A stretch of 64,000 nucleotides of DNA from Legionella tucsonensis (GCF_001468035.1 NZ_LNZA01000001.1:889020-953019); one strand, 5' to 3'. Positions 1 through 12,677 are shown, numbered from the stretch's first letter. Numbers and translations are program-made. Notes: generated by a model from the sequence alone, not told the origin.

Positions 1-3000
1 ATGCATAGGCGCAGATAGCTCGGGTGTTTTTCCTTCTTTTAAATCATGCACTGCTTTATCAAGCATCTCCATAAATAAATTGAATCCAACTGCTTGCATG
101 TTTCCGCTTTGTTCGGCACCTAATAGTTCACCTGCTCCGCGAATTTCCAGATCATGTGTTGCTAGAGTGAATCCTGCACCAAGATCTTCCAATGATACAA
201 TTGCTTCCAGCCGTTTGACGGCATCAGCAGTTAATACTTTTTCATTAGGGGTAAGCAAGTAAGCGTATGCTTGATGATGAGAGCGGCCCACACGCCCACG
301 CAACTGATGCAGTTGAGCTAAACCAAATTTATCCGCTCGATCGATAATAATTGTATTAGCTGTAGGAATATCAATACCGGTTTCAATGATTGTGGTACAA
401 ACCAGTACATTGAAACGATGGTGGTAAAAATCTGACATTACGCGTTCCAACTCGCGCTCACGCATTTGCCCGTGTGCACTGCGGATTTTCGCCTCCGGAA
501 CCAGGGTTTGTAAATCTTGGCATACCCGTTCAATTGTTTCTACATTATTATGTAAGAAAAAAACTTGCCCCCCTCTAAGGATTTCCCTCAGTATGGCTTC
601 ACGAACTGTGGCGTCTTTTTTCTCTTGCCAGAATGTTTTAATTGCGAGACGTTTGGCTGGAGGGGTGGTCATTAGAGAAATATCTCTTATCCCTGCCATA
701 GCCATATTCAGTGTTCTAGGAATTGGAGTAGCTGTCATGGATAAAATATCAACATGAGTTCGTAGAGCTTTGATGTGTTCTTTTTGTTTTACTCCAAAAC
801 GATGTTCTTCATCAATAATGAGAAGCCCTAAATTTTTAAAGGCAATGTTACTTTGAAAAAGTTTATGTGTACCTATGACGATATCAACAGTTCCTGATTT
901 CAAAGCAGCCAGCACCGTTTCAGTTTCTTTGCCTGAACGAAAACGCGAAAGCAATTCAATGTTGATAGGAAAATCGGCAAATCGATCGCGGAATGATTCA
1001 AAATGTTGTCCAGCGAGAAGGGTGGTAGGAACCAGGATACAGACTTGCTTGTTGCTTTGCACTGCAACAAAGGCAGCACGCATGGCCACTTCAGTTTTGC
1101 CAAATCCCACATCCCCGCAAATTAAACGATCCATAGGTCTTGGGGATTCCATGTCTTTTATTATTTGATCAATTGCTTGTAATTGATCAGGGGTTTCTGT
1201 AAAAGGGAAAGCACTGGCAAATTTAACATACTCATTGTGTTCTACCTTATATTGGTATCCAGGTTGCGCTTCTCTTTTCGCATAAAGGTCCAGCAGCTCA
1301 ATCGCTACATCATGAATTTTCTCGGCAGCTTTTTTCTTTTCTTTTTGCCATTGATCAGAACCCAGTTTATGCAAAGGAGCATGTTCGCTATCAACACCAG
1401 TGTATCGACTAATAAGGTGGAGTGAAGTAACTGGTACATAAATTTTGTCCTCGCCTGCATAGGTAAGAACCAAAAAATCGCTGGCAATTCCATTGGATTC
1501 TATATGTTGTAATCCTTGATAACGTCCCACACCAAACTGTAAATGAACTACAGGTGCACCAACGCGTAGTTCAGCCATATCACGGATAATTAGATCAGGG
1601 TCAACTGTCTTTTGTGCACCTCGTCTTTGCGGTGTGCTTTGTTCCCCAAATAATTGAGATTCCACGATAATTACGATATGACTTTGTTTTAATTCACATC
1701 CATAAATAAGATCCCCCGTGCTGATGTTGATCGGGGCTGTATCATTAATAAAGTCGTACCATGAAGCGTGTACTTTGGGGGAAATACCACTTGGTTTAAG
1801 CAGATCAAGTAACACTTCACGCCGTCCGGCACTTTCGACTACAATTAAATAACGAAGTGAGGAGTCTGCACAATAGTTGCGCAGTTGGTTTAAAGGTTCC
1901 TGTGTTTTCCTATCTATAGGTAGTTGTGGCCCTGGTACGATGTCAAAATTAACCACGGCTCCTTTTTTATCTGAAGGATTTTGGAACAAGCGAAGTTGTT
2001 CATAAGTATTGGCCTTAGTTAATAATTCTGTCGGATTAATAAAACATGCCTGGGGTGATAAAATAGGTCTACTGATATCGTATCGTCTTTGTTCAAAGCG
2101 TTCGTTTAACTCTTGCCAGAATTGTTCTGCATTATTTTGAATGTTTTCAACCAAGCAAACCTTGGCATTTTCGGGTAAATAATCAAAAAAAGTAACTGTT
2201 TTTTCAAAAAACAAGGGCAGATAGTATTCAATTCCTGAAGGGAATTGACCCTCGCTGATCGCTTCATAAATAGGACATTGGCTTGGATTTCCGGGAAATT
2301 GCTCTCTAAATGTACGTCGAAATAGAAGTTGGCTTTGTTCATTCAAAGGAAATTCTCGTGCGGGTAATACACTGATTTCTTTAATTTTTTCTATTGTACG
2401 TTGGGTTTCAGTATCAAACTCTCTCAAGCTTTCAATTTCATTATCAAAAAGTTCAATTCGAAATGGCAAACCCGAACCCATAGGATAAACATCAATAATT
2501 GAACCGCGTAAAGCAAACTCTCCATGTTCGAGCACTTTATTAACACAATGATAACCGGATTGTTGCAGCTGGTTACGAAAGGCAGTTAAGTCCAGCTTTT
2601 GTCCTTCTTTAAGCAACAACGCATATTGATTTAAAAATTCAGGTGGACACAATCTATGCATTAATGTGCTTGCGGCAGTAATGACAATCGCATCTTTTAC
2701 GTGTTGGATTCGGCTTAATGTATATAACCGATCGGAAATGATGTCTTGATGCGGTGAGAATTGGTCATAAGGGAGCGTTTCCCAATCAGGAAAAACCAAT
2801 AATTCTTGAGGAGAATCGGGATTGAGAAAGAAATTCAATTCTGCTTGTAGCTGATTTGCACTGAGATTATCCTGGGTAATCAATAACTTGATTCCGGGTG
2901 TTTGTTGACAATACTCAGCTAGGGCAAGTGCTAAGCTGCTTCCATGGAGTTGTCCCCATATTTGTTTGGCTTGTGTTGGTTTGTAGAGTAAGGTTTTTAT

Positions 3001-3006
3001 GGACAT
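1..3006 (-). CDS. mfd: Transcription-repair coupling factor Mfd, 3' end outside the window
   Basis: Mfd is the DNA translocase that removes RNA polymerase stalled at lesions and recruits UvrA. 1002 codons are visible, reading leftwards from the ATG at 3006 ([10 protein letters not shown]) to the window edge. The usual length is about 1150 residues, so roughly the last 150 (the C-terminal regulatory domain) lie outside. The N-terminal UvrB-like module, the RNA-polymerase-interaction region and the SF2 helicase domain can be followed. Walker A GFGKT is near residue 633, DEEH near 728, and GRVGR with the TRG-type translocation region comes later. No stop codon interrupts the frame, so this looks like an intact gene cut by the window. 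Identification is secure. Confidence 0.97.
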   Translation of the reverse strand, partial: MSIKTLLYKPTQAKQIWGQLHGSSLALALAEYCQQTPGIKLLITQDNLSANQLQAELNFFLNPDSPQELLVFPDWETLPYDQFSPHQDIISDRLYTLSRIQHVKDAIVITAASTLMHRLCPPEFLNQYALLLKEGQKLDLTAFRNQLQQSGYHCVNKVLEHGEFALRGSIIDVYPMGSGLPFRIELFDNEIESLREFDTETQRTIEKIKEISVLPAREFPLNEQSQLLFRRTFREQFPGNPSQCPIYEAISEGQFPSGIEYYLPLFFEKTVTFFDYLPENAKVCLVENIQNNAEQFWQELNERFEQRRYDISRPILSPQACFINPTELLTKANTYEQLRLFQNPSDKKGAVVNFDIVPGPQLPIDRKTQEPLNQLRNYCADSSLRYLIVVESAGRREVLLDLLKPSGISPKVHASWYDFINDTAPINISTGDLIYGCELKQSHIVIIVESQLFGEQSTPQRRGAQKTVDPDLIIRDMAELRVGAPVVHLQFGVGRYQGLQHIESNGIASDFLVLTYAGEDKIYVPVTSLHLISRYTGVDSEHAPLHKLGSDQWQKEKKKAAEKIHDVAIELLDLYAKREAQPGYQYKVEHNEYVKFASAFPFTETPDQLQAIDQIIKDMESPRPMDRLICGDVGFGKTEVAMRAAFVAVQSNKQVCILVPTTLLAGQHFESFRDRFADFPINIELLSRFRSGKETETVLAALKSGTVDIVIGTHKLFQSNIAFKNLGLLIIDEEHRFGVKQKEHIKALRTHVDILSMTATPIPRTLNMAMAGIRDISLMTTPPAKRLAIKTFWQEKKDATVREAILREILRGGQVFFLHNNVETIERVCQDLQTLVPEAKIRSAHGQMRERELERVMSDFYHHRFNVLVCTTIIETGIDIPTANTIIIDRADKFGLAQLHQLRGRVGRSHHQAYAYLLTPNEKVLTADAVKRLEAIVSLEDLGAGFTLATHDLEIRGAGELLGAEQSGNMQAVGFNLFMEMLDKAVHDLKEGKTPELSAPMH

Positions 3007-3127
3007 AGCTTAGGCAAGCGGATTTAAAAATTAGCGATTATACCTTATGTATGTTCTTGGTTCATCTTAAAATTGCAGATTATTTGCTTTTAAATGGATA
3101 ATAATTTTTATTTAAGAAAGGTAATAA

Positions 3128-3742
3128 TTAATCACTGTTAGGCCAGCCATTAATTTTTATATCAAAATAATTTAATAAGGCGATGACATCTGGGAAAGAA
3201 AAACGTGCGTGTTTTATTTTATTTTCATTCGGATCAATTGTGTAATTAATAGCGCTAGTAAAATCGGCACTGTTTAAATTTGTATGAAGAAATAGGCTAT
3301 TTAGTAGATCGGAGCCTACAAAACTTGCATGACTTAAATTTACTTCTCTGAAATCAATATCGTGAGCTTTACACTCCTCAATGATCAAGCCAGAAAGTTC
3401 CAGTCCATAAAAACTGGAGTGGCTTAGGTTGCTACTGTAAAAATAGAGAGGGCTTGTAAGCTTGACCAAGGGCCAACTTAATTCGGTCCAATTTACTCCT
3501 ATAATTTTTGAATTTTTAAATGAGACTTCTGAAAATTTACAACCTGGAAATTTTGCCAGAGCAAGATCGCAGTCTTCAAAATCACAATCAGTGAATTTTG
3601 TGTTCCTGAAAATAATGTCAATAAATTTACATTGTTTGAATCGGCAACTTTCAAAATTAATCTGCTCGATTTGTGCTTTTTCAATGGTTAATTGTGTGAA
3701 TGTTTGATTAATATAAGTATTTTTACTAAATAGGGAAATCAT
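3128..3742 (-). CDS. Pentapeptide-repeat protein, Qnr-like
   Basis: 204 residues made largely of pentapeptide units of the A(D/N)LXX type with central F or L (for example CKFID, TKFTD, CDFED, SDLLN, TNLNS, ADFTS). These build a right-handed quadrilateral beta-helix. Length is close to the 215-220 residues of Qnr/MfpA proteins. The end also resembles Qnr: a short linker, then a helix (VIALLNYFDIKI) where Qnr has its C-terminal dimerisation helix. Qnr proteins protect DNA gyrase from quinolones by mimicking DNA; whether this one does is inference. It is monocistronic, about 120 bp downstream of mfd's start, and followed upstream by a GC-rich palindrome. An alternative is an uncharacterised pentapeptide protein of another role. 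Confidence 0.8.
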   Translation of the reverse strand: MISLFSKNTYINQTFTQLTIEKAQIEQINFESCRFKQCKFIDIIFRNTKFTDCDFEDCDLALAKFPGCKFSEVSFKNSKIIGVNWTELSWPLVKLTSPLYFYSSNLSHSSFYGLELSGLIIEECKAHDIDFREVNLSHASFVGSDLLNSLFLHTNLNSADFTSAINYTIDPNENKIKHARFSFPDVIALLNYFDIKINGWPNSD

Positions 3743-3785
3743 ATACTTTCTCTAATTTCAATCAAAAATAATAGTTTGGTTACTG

Positions 3786-3871
3786 TGTAGCCTGGGTGCA
3801 GCGTAGCGGAACCCGGGTTTAGACATAAAAATTCTTAATCCCGAGTTCCGCTACGCTGCACCCAGGCTACA
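3786..3871. repeat. GC-rich palindromic REP-like element, copy 1
   Basis: Perfect 25-bp arms beginning TGTAGCCTGGGTGCAGCG and ending in the reverse complement at 3871, with an AT-rich loop. It lies 13 bp beyond the 3' end of rmuC. A sister copy is at 7306-7392 and a half copy at 17819. It is much more GC-rich than the surrounding DNA. It could act as an intergenic terminator hairpin, but its dispersed copies point to a REP/MITE-type repeat. Confidence 0.85.
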
Positions 3872-3883
3872 ATTGGCTATAAG

Positions 3884-5104
3884 TTAGGCTACACCTGTAT
3901 CGGTTTCAATGAGTTCAAGTTCATCTAATTCAATATCCACAGATTCAATTTTTTGAAAACGTGACGTAATTTTTTTAGCGGATGTATTCACATCACTAAC
4001 ATCTTGATGAGCTAAATTGATGTGCTTAGACAGTTTATCCATTCTTTTTTCAAAGCGTTGGAAATCATCGGCAAGAGCTTGTAGGTGTTTTTGAATAATG
4101 TGAACTTGTTTGCGAGTGGCATCATCTTTAAGCACCGCTTTAGCAGTAGTAAGTACAGCCATCAAAGTACTTGGGGAAACAAGCCATACTTTCAATCTTT
4201 GAGAAAGCGAAATTAAATCTGGATAATTCGCATGAATTTCTGCAAAGATGGATTCTGCAGGAATGAACATCATAGCACCATCAGTAGTTTCATTAGGTAT
4301 GATGTATTTTTCTGCAATGTCTTTAATATGTTTTTGAATGTCTTGACGAAATTGTTGTTGTAACGATTTCTTCTCAACCGAACCTGCATCGGTACTGATA
4401 AGTCGCTGATAGGTTTCCAGAGGAAACTTGGCATCAATCACGACATTGCCCGTTGGTTCAGGCAAGAACAAAATGCAATCAGCGCGCTTTTGATTGTTGA
4501 GTGTATATTGCATTGCAAAATGATTGGGTGGAATCATATTGCTGATGAGTGTCGCTAATTGTACCTCACCAAAAGCCCCTCGCGCTTTTTTATCTACTAA
4601 TACATCCTGCAAGCTAACAACATGATTGGATAGTTCAGTAATTTTCTTTTGTGCTTCATCAATAATTGTTAACCGCTTTACTACGTCAATAAAAGTTGAA
4701 GATGTTTTTTCAAAACCTTCGGTGAGTTTATGATTGACCTGTTGGGTTAAGCTGTGGAGATGATTGCGAATTTCTTCTGTGAGCAACTGTAAATGAGAGG
4801 TCAGTGAACTGGCATGTTGCTTGAAACTATGACTCATTTGCTCCCTAACATCGGTCATTTGTTTTTGGACGGTATCATGGATCAATTGTTGCGTCATCAA
4901 TTGTCCTTGGGCAATTTTCTCACTTACATCCAGGCGTACGTGATGCAATTGTACGGTAAATGCCTCCAGAACCTTCTCATTAAGCTGTCTGCTCAATTTT
5001 TTTTGCTGGCTTTGTTTTAGCAAAAGCCAAATCAGGAGTATAAATTGGAGGGCTACAGCATATGCTATGCCCTCAAGTAACGTGATTGAAGATAAAAATT
5101 GCAT
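3884..5104 (-). CDS. rmuC: DNA recombination protein RmuC
   Basis: 406 residues: an N-terminal membrane anchor (about residues 7-29), a long coiled coil (about 35-160), then the RmuC nuclease-like core. The core motifs are ARGAFGEVQL near 178, a DCILF strand and DAKFPLETY near 235, and the conserved LKVWLVSPSTLMA segment. RmuC limits DNA inversions at short inverted repeats and belongs to a PD-(D/E)XK-like fold. Length fits the family (about 400-475). It starts at an ATG 3 bp past the stop of the exported protein at 5108, so the three genes 7191 to 3884 form one likely transcript on the minus strand. Confident call. Confidence 0.93.
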   Translation of the reverse strand: MQFLSSITLLEGIAYAVALQFILLIWLLLKQSQQKKLSRQLNEKVLEAFTVQLHHVRLDVSEKIAQGQLMTQQLIHDTVQKQMTDVREQMSHSFKQHASSLTSHLQLLTEEIRNHLHSLTQQVNHKLTEGFEKTSSTFIDVVKRLTIIDEAQKKITELSNHVVSLQDVLVDKKARGAFGEVQLATLISNMIPPNHFAMQYTLNNQKRADCILFLPEPTGNVVIDAKFPLETYQRLISTDAGSVEKKSLQQQFRQDIQKHIKDIAEKYIIPNETTDGAMMFIPAESIFAEIHANYPDLISLSQRLKVWLVSPSTLMAVLTTAKAVLKDDATRKQVHIIQKHLQALADDFQRFEKRMDKLSKHINLAHQDVSDVNTSAKKITSRFQKIESVDIELDELELIETDTGVA

Positions 5105-5107
5105 TCA

Positions 5108-6289
5108 TTAGTCCAAAAGTTGACTGAGTTTAATCGGTGGATCATATTGATATACCGTTTTTAATTGCCCGTAATCAGTTAGGTGCAAATACCCCACGGA
5201 AAGCTGATCCTCTGCCAAACGAGCCGAATTGTCAAAGCTAAATTTAATTATTTGTCTTCCGGGCTCGAGCCATTGTGCACTTTGAACTGTTTCAACGGGA
5301 AGATCTGCGCCTTGGGTATTTTTCGTGTATAAAACGCTTTGTAATGCATACCGACTTGCAGTAGCAACTTCTACAGTAGCGGCAAACGTTAGAGGGGCAG
5401 AGGAGAGCTTTTTGATGCTGATTAGGCTTGCAGAAGGTATTGAATAGGAAAAAGCAGCTCGCCCAGTACGATGTATGGGATTATTTTCACCAAGCGCACA
5501 TAATACATCGACCTCGATATACCAGTTTCCTCCATGAGTGTTGTCAACAGAAGATAAAAGTGCATCGGCTTGGAATAGATTACGTTTTATTTTTTTTATT
5601 TTGAGAGGAATCGTTTGATTATCAGGACCTACCAATGTGGCATTAATATCATCTACAGGATAAGAGATTATATTATCTTTAAGGGAAATAAGTGCATTAA
5701 ATTGATCCCCATATTGATATTGCAATGCCGAAGGTTCAATTTGTAAATAAATTAAAGAGTATTTTTCGAAAACATGAATGAGATATGAATCGGCATTTGT
5801 GGAGTCTTTAGATTTGCTTTTGATTATGAAATTACCCATACCCAATTCAGGTTTGATTTGCAGCATGATCTGATGAGAACCTATCCTTAGCGATTCATCA
5901 ATTGCCTCATCCTGACTGTACAAAGATGAAGCATCTTTTAAGCTTATGAATTCGCTGGACTTAGCGTCTTTTAACTCCAATGCAGGGATGGATTTATTTT
6001 TTTGTAAAGGGATAATGCGTACTACTGCTTCTGGTGCATGAATAGCTAAGTTAATACCTTGTTGCAATTGGGAAGCAGTCACTTGTTGATTATAACTGTA
6101 ACTTTTTTGGATGTTGCTACCTGTTTCATTTAAAGGAAATTCTCCAATTTTCCAGCTATCCTGCATGCTTTCATGAGATAAAGTAGCGCAAACATCACAA
6201 TCATAAGATTGGACTGGATTTTGTGGTAAGGTGAATGCACTGACTTGCGCGCAACAAAATAAAAACAATAAAGTAAGCGTGGTTCTCAT
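5108..6289 (-). CDS. Exported protein, probable DUF4785 family
   Basis: 393 residues with a clear signal peptide (hydrophobic 3-16, cleavage near VSA-FT). The mature part is beta-rich with Ig-like spacing and few charged clusters, and includes a CDVCATL Cys pair near residue 31 and a second Cys in VDVLCALGEN. I recognise the overall pattern as the DUF4785 proteins found in Legionella, from memory and without a search. Its ATG overlaps the TGA of the upstream hydrolase (ATGA at 6286-6289), which implies translational coupling. Both products are exported, so a joint periplasmic or extracellular function is likely, but the activity is unknown. Confidence 0.7.
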   Translation of the reverse strand: MRTTLTLLFLFCCAQVSAFTLPQNPVQSYDCDVCATLSHESMQDSWKIGEFPLNETGSNIQKSYSYNQQVTASQLQQGINLAIHAPEAVVRIIPLQKNKSIPALELKDAKSSEFISLKDASSLYSQDEAIDESLRIGSHQIMLQIKPELGMGNFIIKSKSKDSTNADSYLIHVFEKYSLIYLQIEPSALQYQYGDQFNALISLKDNIISYPVDDINATLVGPDNQTIPLKIKKIKRNLFQADALLSSVDNTHGGNWYIEVDVLCALGENNPIHRTGRAAFSYSIPSASLISIKKLSSAPLTFAATVEVATASRYALQSVLYTKNTQGADLPVETVQSAQWLEPGRQIIKFSFDNSARLAEDQLSVGYLHLTDYGQLKTVYQYDPPIKLSQLLD

Positions 6290-7191
6290 TTTACCGCTCC
6301 TTCTGAATCCAGGATAGAAATCAGTATCTTATCCAGCCCAAAACATGAATGACGACTTTGATTATGACTAAGCGTCGTCTTATCATCTGTTCGCTCCTTG
6401 TCATAAAACCAAATCGTACCTGCAGCGGCTTGGGACGTACAATTTAAAAAACCATCGGCACAATAATCCAGATAGATTTTGGCAATCCTTAAGCCGCTAT
6501 TGAGCAAATAACCATTACAGTAACTGGCTGAAGAAAGAGGCGAGGAAATAACGTTAGTCCCTATGACTGCATTAAAAGGTACTGACAGTGAGGGGCGATT
6601 TTTCGTGCCAAACAAGAGCTCTTCATTGTAAATGTACATGTCACCAACACGTTGCTGTTTAACAGCATCTCCTGTATAGCCTAACAACCAGCTCAGGCTG
6701 GCTTCAAAAATACCTCCACTGAGAATTATATCAGCAAGAGGAGTACCTCCACTTGAAGGAGCTAAAGCAACGATTTGTTTGATTTTGTTTTTTAATCGCA
6801 TATATCGATTATCATAAGTTGGATTCGAAAGGATCCAACGCATTACATTTGCGCCATTGGAATGGGTGTAAAGAATCAGAGAGTCAATTTTTTTACGATC
6901 TATAAAATCCAATAGCTGATTTGCAGTACATCCTGCAGCCTCTTCATCCCACATGTATTTACTGTAATCACAATGAACCACATAGTAATTTTCAGGATTC
7001 GGAAGCCGTTGAGCGATATCCTGAATAAAATCAGTTTTCCAATAACCTCCCTCCGCATCTTCTCGGTGATCATTTGTTCCATGAACAAATGCGATACCTA
7101 AATTTCTGTATCCATCAGACGGTGGAAAAGCATACATTAATGTGGAAGATACAAGTAAAAAACCTGTTATTAAGATACGTTTAAAATCCAT
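6286..7191 (-). CDS. Exported serine-hydrolase-like (alpha/beta) protein
   Basis: About 301 residues from the second ATG (MDFKRILITG). That ATG is preferred because an AGG lies 10 nt before it, whereas the first ATG at 7212 has nothing resembling a ribosome site. A signal peptide covers residues 1-22. AFVHGTNDHR near 35-44 is the oxyanion-strand region of lipase-like hydrolases, and THSNG at about residues 109-113 is a nucleophile-elbow variant (Ser 111, with T in place of the usual G). The general fold is therefore alpha/beta hydrolase. Candidate His residues lie in the C-terminal SHNQSRHSCFG segment. Substrate unknown. It is coupled to the DUF4785-type gene by a 4-bp overlap. Confidence 0.65.
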   Translation of the reverse strand: MDFKRILITGFLLVSSTLMYAFPPSDGYRNLGIAFVHGTNDHREDAEGGYWKTDFIQDIAQRLPNPENYYVVHCDYSKYMWDEEAAGCTANQLLDFIDRKKIDSLILYTHSNGANVMRWILSNPTYDNRYMRLKNKIKQIVALAPSSGGTPLADIILSGGIFEASLSWLLGYTGDAVKQQRVGDMYIYNEELLFGTKNRPSLSVPFNAVIGTNVISSPLSSASYCNGYLLNSGLRIAKIYLDYCADGFLNCTSQAAAGTIWFYDKERTDDKTTLSHNQSRHSCFGLDKILISILDSEGAVK

Positions 7192-7305
7192 TTTTATCAC
7201 GCCTCGGTTCATGTTGAATCGATATGTATCTATAGCATATTTTTTAATGATAAACTAATGTTTTTGGGATCATTGCTCACCCATATGTAAGGTTATGAGT
7301 TTATT

Positions 7306-7392
7306 TGTAGCCTGGGTGCAGCGCAGTGGAATCCGGGGATTCGGATATGAATAAATTCTCAATCCCGGCCTCCACTGCGCTGCACCAGGCTA
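7306..7392. repeat. GC-rich palindromic REP-like element, copy 2
   Basis: Second copy of the element at 3786, with the left arm starting TGTAGCCTGGGTGCAGCG. The arms pair over about 24 bp with one missing C in the right arm (GCACCAGGC instead of GCACCCAGGC). Compensating changes are visible relative to copy 1: both arms carry CAGTGGA/TCCACTG where copy 1 has TAGCGGA/TCCGCTA. This suggests selection for, or gene conversion of, the stem. It sits between the divergent 7191 gene and ligA. Confidence 0.85.
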
Positions 7393-7442
7393 ATTTCCTA
7401 ATAGCAATGACACCTAAAGTTTTAAATTATGGATGGAAATGA

Positions 7443-9461
<2,019 letters not shown>

Positions 9462-9537
9462 TTTGAAAAGGAGAAGCATTAGTAACTCGCATTCTGAGCT
9501 TCACTTTAATCTGGCTACTCTAAAATAAGGATTTTTT

Positions 9538-11703
9538 TTGAATTGTATACAACGAATAGTTCTGTTTGGTTTGTTTTTTAATTGGAGCTTTGCTTATACC
9601 TGGCCTTGGGTTTTAAATAATCCATATCCGCACAAGCAGGCAAAAGAAAATATTTACTACTCATCGTTTTCCGAACAGCCTAAAACTCTGGATCCGGCAC
9701 GGTCTTACTCATCTAATGAGTCTCTTTTTCTTGCTCAAATATATGAGCCATTGTTGGAGTATGATTATTTGCAAAGGCCTTATCAATTAATCCCATTAAT
9801 AACTACGCAAATGCCCCAGTTAAAGTATCTTGATGCACACGGTAATCCACTACCTGAAAACAGCCACGAAACACCTGCTTACAGTGTTTATACTATAAAC
9901 ATTAAAAAAGGAGTTTATTATCAGCCTCATCCAGCTTTCGCTAAAAATAAAGAGGGTTCATATTTTTATCATCATGTGACTCAAAAATATTTGAATGATG
10001 AGGGTATCCATCAATTATCTGACTTTAAGTATACCAGCACGCGTGAATTAATTGCTGATGATTACATTTATCAAATAAAACGTTTGGCCAATCCTGCATT
10101 GAGTTCACCGATTTATGGCTTAATGAGTGGTTATATTGTGGGGTTTGCAGAATATGGACGGATACTTCCTCGCGGTAAGCGATATATTGATTTGCGCAAT
10201 TATCCTTTGAAAGGGATTAAAAAACTGGATGATTATTCGTTTGAAATCACTTTAAAAGGAGAATACACTCAGTTTTTATTTTGGTTGGCGATGTATTTTT
10301 TTGCACCAGTTCCTTGGGAAGCCGACTTTTTCTACTCTCAGCCCGGTATGTTAGACAACAATATTACTTTAAGCTGGTTTCCAGTGGGTACAGGTCCTTT
10401 TATGTTAGTTAATAACAATCCTAACCGAAATATGGTATTAAAAAAGAATCCAAATTTTCGCGAAGATTATTTTCCAACTACAGGCTCGGAGGAGGATAAG
10501 AAATTAGGATATTTGGATAATGCAGGTAAACGTCTGCCTTTTATTGAAAAAGCCGTTTTTACTCTTGAAAAAGAAGCCATTCCGCGTTGGAATAAATTTC
10601 TGCAAGGCTATTACGATAACTCCACGATTGGTGCGGACAGTTTTGATCAGGCAATCCACACAAATCGACATGGCAAAGCCGAGTTAACACCGGAGATGCA
10701 AAAAAAACATATATATCTTACTGTGGCATTACAACCTACTATTTACTACATGGGCTTTAATATGCTTGATGGCGTGGTAGGGGGGGCTAGTGAGCGGGCG
10801 CGTAAATTAAGAAGGGCAATTTCAATTGCAGTAAATTATGATGAGAGTATAGCTATTTTTCATAATGGCCGAGGTATTGTGGCCCAAGGGCCGATTCCTC
10901 CCGGTATTTTTGGTTATAAAGAGGGTAAGGAAGGAATTAATCCTTACGTTTATAAATGGAAAGATGGTGAGGCTGTGCGACGCCCCATTAGTGATGCAAA
11001 AAAACTTATGGCAGAGGCAGGATATCCTGATGGAATTGATCCCTCTACTGGAAAGCGCTTAATTTTGCATTATGACGTCACTACCTCAGGTAATCCTCAG
11101 GATAAATCATTGTTTGATTGGATGCGTAAACAATTTGCTCAGATAGGCATTGATTTGAATGTACGGGCAACTTTATATAACCGTTTTCAGGAAAAAATGC
11201 GTACCGGTGATGCGCAAATATTTAGTTGGGGTTGGGTGGCGGATTATCCTGATCCTGAAAATTTTCTATTTCAGTTGTATAGTGCTAATGGCAAGGTAAA
11301 ATTTAGCGGTGAAAATGCTGCCAATTATCAAAATTCTGAATTTGACCGTCTTTTTAATTTAATGAAAAATAGAAAAAACGATATGCAGAGGCAGAAGATT
11401 ATAGATGATATGATTGCTATTGTACGACGCGATGCTCCATGGAGTTGGGGGATACATCCTGAAGAATTTGTTTTATCCCAGAATTGGGTTTCACGCGTTA
11501 AACCCAATACAATGTCTTCTGCAACTTTAAAATATATTGCCATCAATGTACCCGAACGAAACAGATTGAGATCCGCTTGGAATCAACCAGTTTTTTGGCC
11601 ATTAGGTTTATTGTTTTTGCTTATTCTCATCCTAATTTTTCCTTTGGTTATTGCCTATCACAAGAAAGAAAGAAAATCGGCAGAAAGGAAGTTTATCCCA
11701 TGA
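9538..11703 (+). CDS. Peptide-type ABC transporter binding protein with C-terminal membrane anchor
   Basis: 721 residues of the family 5 extracellular solute-binding proteins (OppA/DppA type). EQPKTLDPARSY near residue 50 is the N-terminal family motif, and the GWVADYPDPENFLFQLYS segment near 565 is typical of the ligand-binding lobe. The start is TTG: AAGGA at 9527-9531 stands 6 nt before it and the next 19 residues are a signal sequence. Unusually, a strong transmembrane segment follows the domain (about residues 684-706) with a basic tail, so the receptor should be anchored at both ends or after signal cleavage. Its TGA overlaps the ATG of the permease gene at 11700. Confidence 0.88.
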   Translation: MNCIQRIVLFGLFFNWSFAYTWPWVLNNPYPHKQAKENIYYSSFSEQPKTLDPARSYSSNESLFLAQIYEPLLEYDYLQRPYQLIPLITTQMPQLKYLDAHGNPLPENSHETPAYSVYTINIKKGVYYQPHPAFAKNKEGSYFYHHVTQKYLNDEGIHQLSDFKYTSTRELIADDYIYQIKRLANPALSSPIYGLMSGYIVGFAEYGRILPRGKRYIDLRNYPLKGIKKLDDYSFEITLKGEYTQFLFWLAMYFFAPVPWEADFFYSQPGMLDNNITLSWFPVGTGPFMLVNNNPNRNMVLKKNPNFREDYFPTTGSEEDKKLGYLDNAGKRLPFIEKAVFTLEKEAIPRWNKFLQGYYDNSTIGADSFDQAIHTNRHGKAELTPEMQKKHIYLTVALQPTIYYMGFNMLDGVVGGASERARKLRRAISIAVNYDESIAIFHNGRGIVAQGPIPPGIFGYKEGKEGINPYVYKWKDGEAVRRPISDAKKLMAEAGYPDGIDPSTGKRLILHYDVTTSGNPQDKSLFDWMRKQFAQIGIDLNVRATLYNRFQEKMRTGDAQIFSWGWVADYPDPENFLFQLYSANGKVKFSGENAANYQNSEFDRLFNLMKNRKNDMQRQKIIDDMIAIVRRDAPWSWGIHPEEFVLSQNWVSRVKPNTMSSATLKYIAINVPERNRLRSAWNQPVFWPLGLLFLLILILIFPLVIAYHKKERKSAERKFIP

Positions 11704-12677
11704 TCAAATATTTACTGCGTCGAGTTATTTATTCAATTCCTATTCTTTTTGGAATTAATCTTATTACTTTTATTTTATTTTTTATGGTGAATACACCAGA
11801 TGATATTGCACGCATGCATTTGGGACAAAAACATGTAGCACAACAAGTGATCGATGATTGGAAAGAGTCACATGGTTATAACCTACCTTTGTTTTATAAC
11901 GAACAAAAAACCGGAATACAAAAAATACAGGCGACATTGTTTTTTCAAAAGTCCATGAAGCTGTTTACTTTTGACTTTGGCGCATCTGATTCAGGGCGAG
12001 ATATTAGTGAAGATATTACCTACAGAATGGGTCCCAGCCTTTCAATTGCGTTACCTGTCTTATTGTTGGATGTCATTACTAATATTATTGTAGCTATGGC
12101 AATGGCTTTTTTTCGAGGAACATATCTTGATTTCACTGGTGTGGTGATTTGTATTATTTTAATGTCGATTTCCAGTTTATTTTATATTATTGGTGGCCAA
12201 TATCTTTTTGGTAAATTATTACGTCTGGTACCCATTTCAGGTTATGACGGGGGCTTTGAGGCTTTGAAATTCGTTATTTTGCCAATTACCGTGGCCGTAC
12301 TCAGTGGTTTGGGGGCGGGGAGTCGTTGGTATCGTACTTTATTCTTGGAGGAAATGCATAAAGATTATGTTAAAACAGCCAGAGCTAAAGGACTATCGGA
12401 ACAAAGAGTGATGTTCAAACATGTACTGAAAAATGCAATGCTTCCTATATTAACTGGAGTTGTAGTGATTATTCCTTCCTTATTTATGGGAAGTTTGATC
12501 TTGGAATCTTTTTTCGGCGTCCCAGGCTTGGGTAGCTATACGATTGATGCAATTCAACAACAAGATTTTGCTATCGTGAGGGCTATGGTGTTCTTGGGTT
12601 CAATTCTTTACATTGTAGGATTGGTATTAACAGATATCTCTTATATGTTGGTAGATCCCCGGGTGAGATTATCTTAA
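11700..12677 (+). CDS. OppB-type ABC permease
   Basis: 325 residues starting at MIKYLLRRVIYSIPILFG, the standard OppB/DppB N-terminus. The start overlaps the stop of the binding-protein gene (ATGA at 11700-11703), so an upstream in-frame start is not needed. About six membrane segments are visible. The EAA loop for ATPase docking is at DYVKTARAKGL, about residues 222-232. It pairs with the 12893 permease to make a peptide or nickel-type import channel. No ATP-binding subunit gene is present before or after. Confidence 0.9.
   Translation: MIKYLLRRVIYSIPILFGINLITFILFFMVNTPDDIARMHLGQKHVAQQVIDDWKESHGYNLPLFYNEQKTGIQKIQATLFFQKSMKLFTFDFGASDSGRDISEDITYRMGPSLSIALPVLLLDVITNIIVAMAMAFFRGTYLDFTGVVICIILMSISSLFYIIGGQYLFGKLLRLVPISGYDGGFEALKFVILPITVAVLSGLGAGSRWYRTLFLEEMHKDYVKTARAKGLSEQRVMFKHVLKNAMLPILTGVVVIIPSLFMGSLILESFFGVPGLGSYTIDAIQQQDFAIVRAMVFLGSILYIVGLVLTDISYMLVDPRVRLS

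Noticed and set aside
875-1168. 97-codon open frame on the plus strand
   Set aside because: Antisense to the helicase domain of mfd.
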